Shown: piece after piece, positions 60,175-64,000 of the stretch
Position numbering within the stretch: position 1 is the first letter of the stretch
Layout: each line of letters begins with the position of its first letter
Source of the DNA: Ignavibacteriales bacterium
GTDB lineage: Bacteria > Bacteroidota > Ignavibacteria > Tepidaquicellales > Tepidaquicellaceae
Direction: 5' to 3'
Length of the DNA stretch: 64,000 nt
NCBI GenBank assembly: GCA_020635255.1
Contig: JACKAC010000001.1
Span: 1,155,501 to 1,219,500, forward strand
The notes under the pieces: model-generated
Told to the model about the DNA's origin: nothing
What the model saw: the letters and a program-made list of their open reading frames with translations, nothing else
Databases searched by the model: none
Translations under genes and position numbers: made by a program

Positions 60175-62519
60175 TGGATCAGGTATTAGTAAAAGATAAA
60201 TTAGAATTCAATATTATTGCCGATAGGGTAAGGCACTACATTACGTCCGGCTTAGGTGAAAAAAAGCTTGAGAATATTGAGTTTTACATTGATGCCAGTG
60301 AACTTGAGCGAGAGCTTGATAAAGTTTGGGAAGCAAAGGAGCTGATCCATTTTGATGGTGGTATAGATCTTACTGGATTGAAGGATATATCGGGAGTTCT
60401 TAAAAAACTAAAGGTGGAAGGGCATTATGTTTCACCCATGGAATTTTTGTGGGTACTGGAGTTTTTGAGAGTATCGAGAAAGATAAAGCAATATTTTTCA
60501 TCAAAGAGCAGGGATGATGAGGATAAGTTCAGACTTCTTCCAAAGCTTGCTCAACCGCTTTTTTCCGATAAAATACTAGAACATAATATAGATATTACTA
60601 TAGATGAAACCGGTAATGTAAAAGATTCGGCTTCAGCGGAATTAAGACGCATCAGGAAAGAGATAAATCAGAAGGAAGAAAGTCTAAGAAAGACTCTTTC
60701 GAAAATACTCAAATCATATTCCGAGAAGGAATATTCCCAGGAAGATATTGTTACTCAGAGGGACGGGAGAATGGTCATACCGGTCAAAGCTGAAAACAAA
60801 AGGAGTGTACCCGGTATAATTCACAGTACATCGTCTTCAGGAGCTACGGTTTTCATCGAGCCGGGAGAAACGATCGATCTAAATAATGACATTGCTGAGC
60901 TTGGATTCAAAGAGAAACGTGAAGTAGAAAAGATATTGAGGGAGCTTTCAAAGCAGGTTTTGGATAATTTAGATAATCTGGAAATAAATTGTGAGATATT
61001 GGGTGAGCTTGACTTTCTTAATGCGAAGGCACGCTATGCATCGGAAAGTATGAGCATTAAACCCTTTTTTAATGAAAAAGTAACGTATCTTTTTAAAGCG
61101 TATCATCCGGTGTTGTTAATAAACCATAAAAAGAATGAGATAGTACCTCTCGATCTGAAAATGGGTGATGAGTTTAATACATTGATCGTTACAGGTCCTA
61201 ATGCAGGAGGTAAGACAGTTGCACTCAAGACGGTTGGACTGCTTCAGTTGATGTTTCAATCCGGGATGCTTGTACCCGTTGCGGAAAGGACAACAATGAG
61301 ATTGTACGATAAGATATTTATTAATATAGGTGATGAGCAATCTATTGAAAATGACCTGAGTACGTTTAGTTCACATCTTCGATCCCTGAAGGATATTATA
61401 GATAATGCTGATGATAAATCTCTTATTCTTATTGATGAAATCTGCAGTGGGACTGATCCTAACCTTGGAAGTGCATTATCGGCAGCGATATTAAAGAATT
61501 TCTCAGATAGGAATGCTATTTCTATTGTTACAACTCATATTGGGCAGTTAAAGAATTTTGCGTACAATACTCCTAATATTGAAAATGCATCATTAGAGTT
61601 CGATCACAAGACATTGTCACCAAGCTTTAATTTTGTGACCGGTCTGCCGGGACAGAGCTTTACTTTTGAGATCGCTTCGAAATTCGATTATCCAAAAGAT
61701 ATTTTAAAAATGGCTAATGAGTTTGCCGACAGTTCGGAAACAAAACTAGAAGAGCTTTTAAAAGAGCTGGCGGAGAATAAGCAGTCGTATAATGAATTGA
61801 AAAGTAAATTCGACAGAGAAAATGCAAGACTTACAGGATTAATTAATGTGTACCAAAAGAAGAATGATGAATTAGAACATGAAACAAAGGAAATAATTAA
61901 AAAATCTAAACAGGAAGCAAAGCATATTCTCGATGAAGCAAATAAGCTTATTGAGAATACAATAAAAGAAATCCGGGAGAACAAAGATTTTTCACCAAAG
62001 GAAGTAAAAGAGCAATTTAGAACAAAAAGTGAAGAGATATCGGGTATTCAAGAGCCAGAGAAAGAAGTGGTTATCGAAGGCGAAATCGAGGTTGGTGACG
62101 GTGTAAGATTGAAAGATACAAATACGACGGGCTTTGTGCTGGAGATTTCAGGGAATAACGTGCAGATAAATGCGAATGGATTGACATTGAAAGCGAAGTT
62201 ATCCGATTTAGAAAAGGTTAGCAGAAAGGAAGTAAAAGAAACGAACAGGTATTCTGAAAGGGATATCAGCATGGAAGGAATCAAGACTTCGCTAGATCTC
62301 AGGGGTATGTACACTGATGAAGTAGAGAATTATATAGAAAAATTTCTTTCAGATGCTTATGCCGGAGGAATGAAGGAAGTAAATATCATTCATGGAAAGG
62401 GAAGCGGTAAGTTAAGAAATGAGGTTACACGTATTTTAAAATCTAATCCCATTGTTAAGTCGTCTCGCCTCGGCGGTATTAGGGAAGGGGACTCAGGTGT
62501 AACTATAGTCGAATTATAG
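60174..62519 (+). CDS. mutS2: Endonuclease MutS2
   Basis: A 781-residue MutS paralogue. The ATPase has Walker A GPNAGGKTVALKT near residue 340 and Walker B LILIDEICSGTDP. The mismatch-recognition domains of MutS1 are absent. A charged coiled coil occupies about 520-620. A C-terminal Smr domain starts near 706 with SLDLRGMYTDEVE and HGKGSGKLR. MutS2 acts on branched DNA to suppress recombination, and in Bacillus rescues collided ribosomes; the activity here is inferred from domain content. Typical length. Confidence 0.96.
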   Translation: MDQVLVKDKLEFNIIADRVRHYITSGLGEKKLENIEFYIDASELERELDKVWEAKELIHFDGGIDLTGLKDISGVLKKLKVEGHYVSPMEFLWVLEFLRVSRKIKQYFSSKSRDDEDKFRLLPKLAQPLFSDKILEHNIDITIDETGNVKDSASAELRRIRKEINQKEESLRKTLSKILKSYSEKEYSQEDIVTQRDGRMVIPVKAENKRSVPGIIHSTSSSGATVFIEPGETIDLNNDIAELGFKEKREVEKILRELSKQVLDNLDNLEINCEILGELDFLNAKARYASESMSIKPFFNEKVTYLFKAYHPVLLINHKKNEIVPLDLKMGDEFNTLIVTGPNAGGKTVALKTVGLLQLMFQSGMLVPVAERTTMRLYDKIFINIGDEQSIENDLSTFSSHLRSLKDIIDNADDKSLILIDEICSGTDPNLGSALSAAILKNFSDRNAISIVTTHIGQLKNFAYNTPNIENASLEFDHKTLSPSFNFVTGLPGQSFTFEIASKFDYPKDILKMANEFADSSETKLEELLKELAENKQSYNELKSKFDRENARLTGLINVYQKKNDELEHETKEIIKKSKQEAKHILDEANKLIENTIKEIRENKDFSPKEVKEQFRTKSEEISGIQEPEKEVVIEGEIEVGDGVRLKDTNTTGFVLEISGNNVQINANGLTLKAKLSDLEKVSRKEVKETNRYSERDISMEGIKTSLDLRGMYTDEVENYIEKFLSDAYAGGMKEVNIIHGKGSGKLRNEVTRILKSNPIVKSSRLGGIREGDSGVTIVEL

Positions 62520-62569
62520 TTCGATATTTCATCCCTCAAAAAAATGTTTAGTCGTATTATATTACAGGT

Positions 62570-63949
62570 ATGAGTAAAATTTCAGGAAAACCAGACAGAA
62601 TATTAATTGTGGATGATGAGCAGAGTATTATTGATACTCTAAAGCTTATTTTGAGCCATGAGAATTATATTGTTGATGGATGCCTGGATGGAGCCTCAGC
62701 TTTAAAGAAAGTTCAAGATGAGAAGTTTGATCTTATACTTCTAGATATAAAAATGCCCAGAATGGATGGAATGGAAGTCCTGGACAGATTAATGGAGATG
62801 AGCAGAGATTTTGTGGTTATAATGATATCGGGGCATGGAAATATCGAAACCGCAGTTGAAGCAACTAAAAAGGGTGCTTATAACTTCCTTCAAAAACCTC
62901 TTCCTGATCTTCATGAGCTAAAGATAATTATTAAGAATGCGATAGATTTTAAGAAGTCTAGAGACCAGTTAAGTGAACTTCGTAAGGAATTAATTGAATC
63001 CAACAAGATAGTCGGTAACAGCCCGGAAATCGAAAGTGTATTAGAGCTTATAAATAAATTTGCTAACCTTAATTCAAATGTTCTTATAACCGGGGAGAGC
63101 GGAACAGGCAAAAAACTTGTTGCAAAACAGATACATCTTCTCTCATCACGAGCAAAAGAACCCTTCATCAGTATTAGCTGTGCTTCACTTAACGAATCAA
63201 ACATCGACGGGGAGCTTTTTGGTAAGACCGAGGATGGTGGGCAAGTAGTATCACCCGGAAAACTAGAAGAAGTGAACGGTGGAACGGTATTCTTTGACGA
63301 GATAACCCATCTCTCTCTTGATTCGCAGGCAAAAATCCTAAAGGTTATAGAGGAGAATAAATTCTCACGACCGGGTTTTGAGAAGGAAGTTGAGCTGGAT
63401 GTAAGGTTCATATTTTCCTCTAATAAAGATCTTATTACAGAAATAGAAGAAGGTAGATTTCGGGAAGATCTTTTTCATAGGATTCATGTCTTGATCATCG
63501 ATGTGCCTCCGCTACGTGAAAGGACGGGGGATATAGAGCAACTAATAGATTACTTTACGGAAAGGATATGTTCGGCGAATAATATTCCGGTTAAGAAGTT
63601 TACAACTCAAGCGGTGGCACTATTGAAGACATTCCGCTGGCCCGGTAATGTAAGGGAACTCCGAAATCTTATCGAGAGACTGATATTTACTGTTAACAAG
63701 GACAGTATAGACGCGGACGACATTGAGATGCCCGGATCAAAGCACTCTAAAGTATTAACAGATCTGATCAACAGGAATATGTCATTGAATGATTTTCAAA
63801 ATGAATCAGAGAAGCTCTTTCTGATGAAAATGCTGAATGATTACGATTATAATGTTACGCAGACGGCTGAAGCTCTTCAGATACAGCGCAGTCACCTGTA
63901 TAAGCTTATGAATAAATACGACATACCTCTACCAAGCAAAGTAAAGTAA
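62570..63949 (+). CDS. NtrC-like response regulator lacking the GAFTGA motif
   Basis: A 459-residue protein with receiver domain (acidic pocket VDDEQS; phospho-acceptor Asp59 in LILLDIKMPRMDG). The AAA+ domain has Walker A GESGTGKK at 175-182 and Walker B GGTVFFDE at 237-244. A Fis-type HTH lies at the C-terminus (NVTQTAEALQIQRSHLYKLM). The loop that normally reads GAFTGA and contacts sigma-54 is replaced by KTEDGGQVVSP after ELFG. It therefore probably does not activate sigma-54 promoters and may act as another type of activator or repressor. No histidine kinase is adjacent. The gap to mutS2 is 50 bases. Confidence 0.88.
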   Translation: MSKISGKPDRILIVDDEQSIIDTLKLILSHENYIVDGCLDGASALKKVQDEKFDLILLDIKMPRMDGMEVLDRLMEMSRDFVVIMISGHGNIETAVEATKKGAYNFLQKPLPDLHELKIIIKNAIDFKKSRDQLSELRKELIESNKIVGNSPEIESVLELINKFANLNSNVLITGESGTGKKLVAKQIHLLSSRAKEPFISISCASLNESNIDGELFGKTEDGGQVVSPGKLEEVNGGTVFFDEITHLSLDSQAKILKVIEENKFSRPGFEKEVELDVRFIFSSNKDLITEIEEGRFREDLFHRIHVLIIDVPPLRERTGDIEQLIDYFTERICSANNIPVKKFTTQAVALLKTFRWPGNVRELRNLIERLIFTVNKDSIDADDIEMPGSKHSKVLTDLINRNMSLNDFQNESEKLFLMKMLNDYDYNVTQTAEALQIQRSHLYKLMNKYDIPLPSKVK

Positions 63950-64000
63950 TTATTTAATTACTATCATCTTTTTTGTTTCCGTAAATGTATTATTCTCGCC
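63950..64000 (-). CDS. 3' end of a type IX-secreted protein gene (partial)
   Basis: The minus strand entering the window at 64000 reads ...GENNTFTETKKMIVIK and stops at TAA (63952-63950). This is the standard last segment of the sorting domain found in the other secreted proteins of the window (compare ETRRMVLMK, TKKMILTK). The gene is convergent with the NtrC-like regulator, abutting it with no gap. The rest lies outside. Confidence 0.65.
   Translation of the reverse strand, partial: GENNTFTETKKMIVIK

Overview
The window looks like chromosome from a Bacteroidota/Chlorobi-lineage bacterium, most likely Ignavibacteria-like. Seven proteins plus a fragment at the right edge bear on this: six end in the NYPNPFNP-type C-terminal domain that directs secretion by the type IX system, and the edge fragment ends in the same TETKKMIVIK style of tail. 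A Bacteroidota-style IleS (PGIHHV in place of HIGH), a YpdA-type bacillithiol reductase and a DhnA-type aldolase fit the same picture. No phage, IS transposase, rRNA operon or CRISPR array was seen.

Layout. 0-3.8 kb: a 142-nt tRNA-like RNA unit with its own promoter and terminator, an Lrp/AsnC regulator, a ferric-reductase-like flavocytochrome and small envelope proteins. 3.8-5.5 kb: non-coding DNA with palindromic elements and an unidentified GC-richer structured stretch. 5.5-7.9 kb: an AT-rich accessory cassette of unknown genes, one apparently split by an in-frame TAA. 8.0-10.0 kb: groES-groEL under a CIRCE operator. 10.0-17.1 kb: another palindromic element, a VWA protein, a UBP zinc finger, ypdA-pyk and an SDR. 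17.3-25.8 kb: five monocistronic secreted proteins (subtilase, two Omp28-like paralogues, two BNR-type propellers), each with its own terminator. 25.9-29.0 kb: hpnC-hpnD-hpnE, making squalene from farnesyl diphosphate. 29.0-37.8 kb: secA, a ferredoxin, and ileS-dksA-like-lspA. 37.8-40.0 kb: a second AT-rich two-gene cassette, a membrane-anchored protein with three S1-like domains plus a small CxxC protein. 40.0-41.4 kb: repeats. 41.4-48.2 kb: small DUF genes, lgt without a canonical start codon, DUF4126, a beta-barrel and a large BNR protein. 48.3-56.2 kb: a leftward run of housekeeping and transport genes with two very small genes. 56.3-58.4 kb: a DtxR-family repressor with its Nramp transporter behind a dyad. 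58.5-63.9 kb: TPR protein, yqeY, cvpA, mutS2 and an NtrC-like regulator lacking GAFTGA.

The main candidates for something undescribed are (1) the tRNA-like RNA with a roughly 70-nt variable domain, (2) the family of palindromic intergenic elements, two of which adjoin the AT-rich cassettes, (3) the 5.5-7.9 kb cassette and (4) the membrane/S1 pair. All names come from reading motifs by eye; no database search was run.
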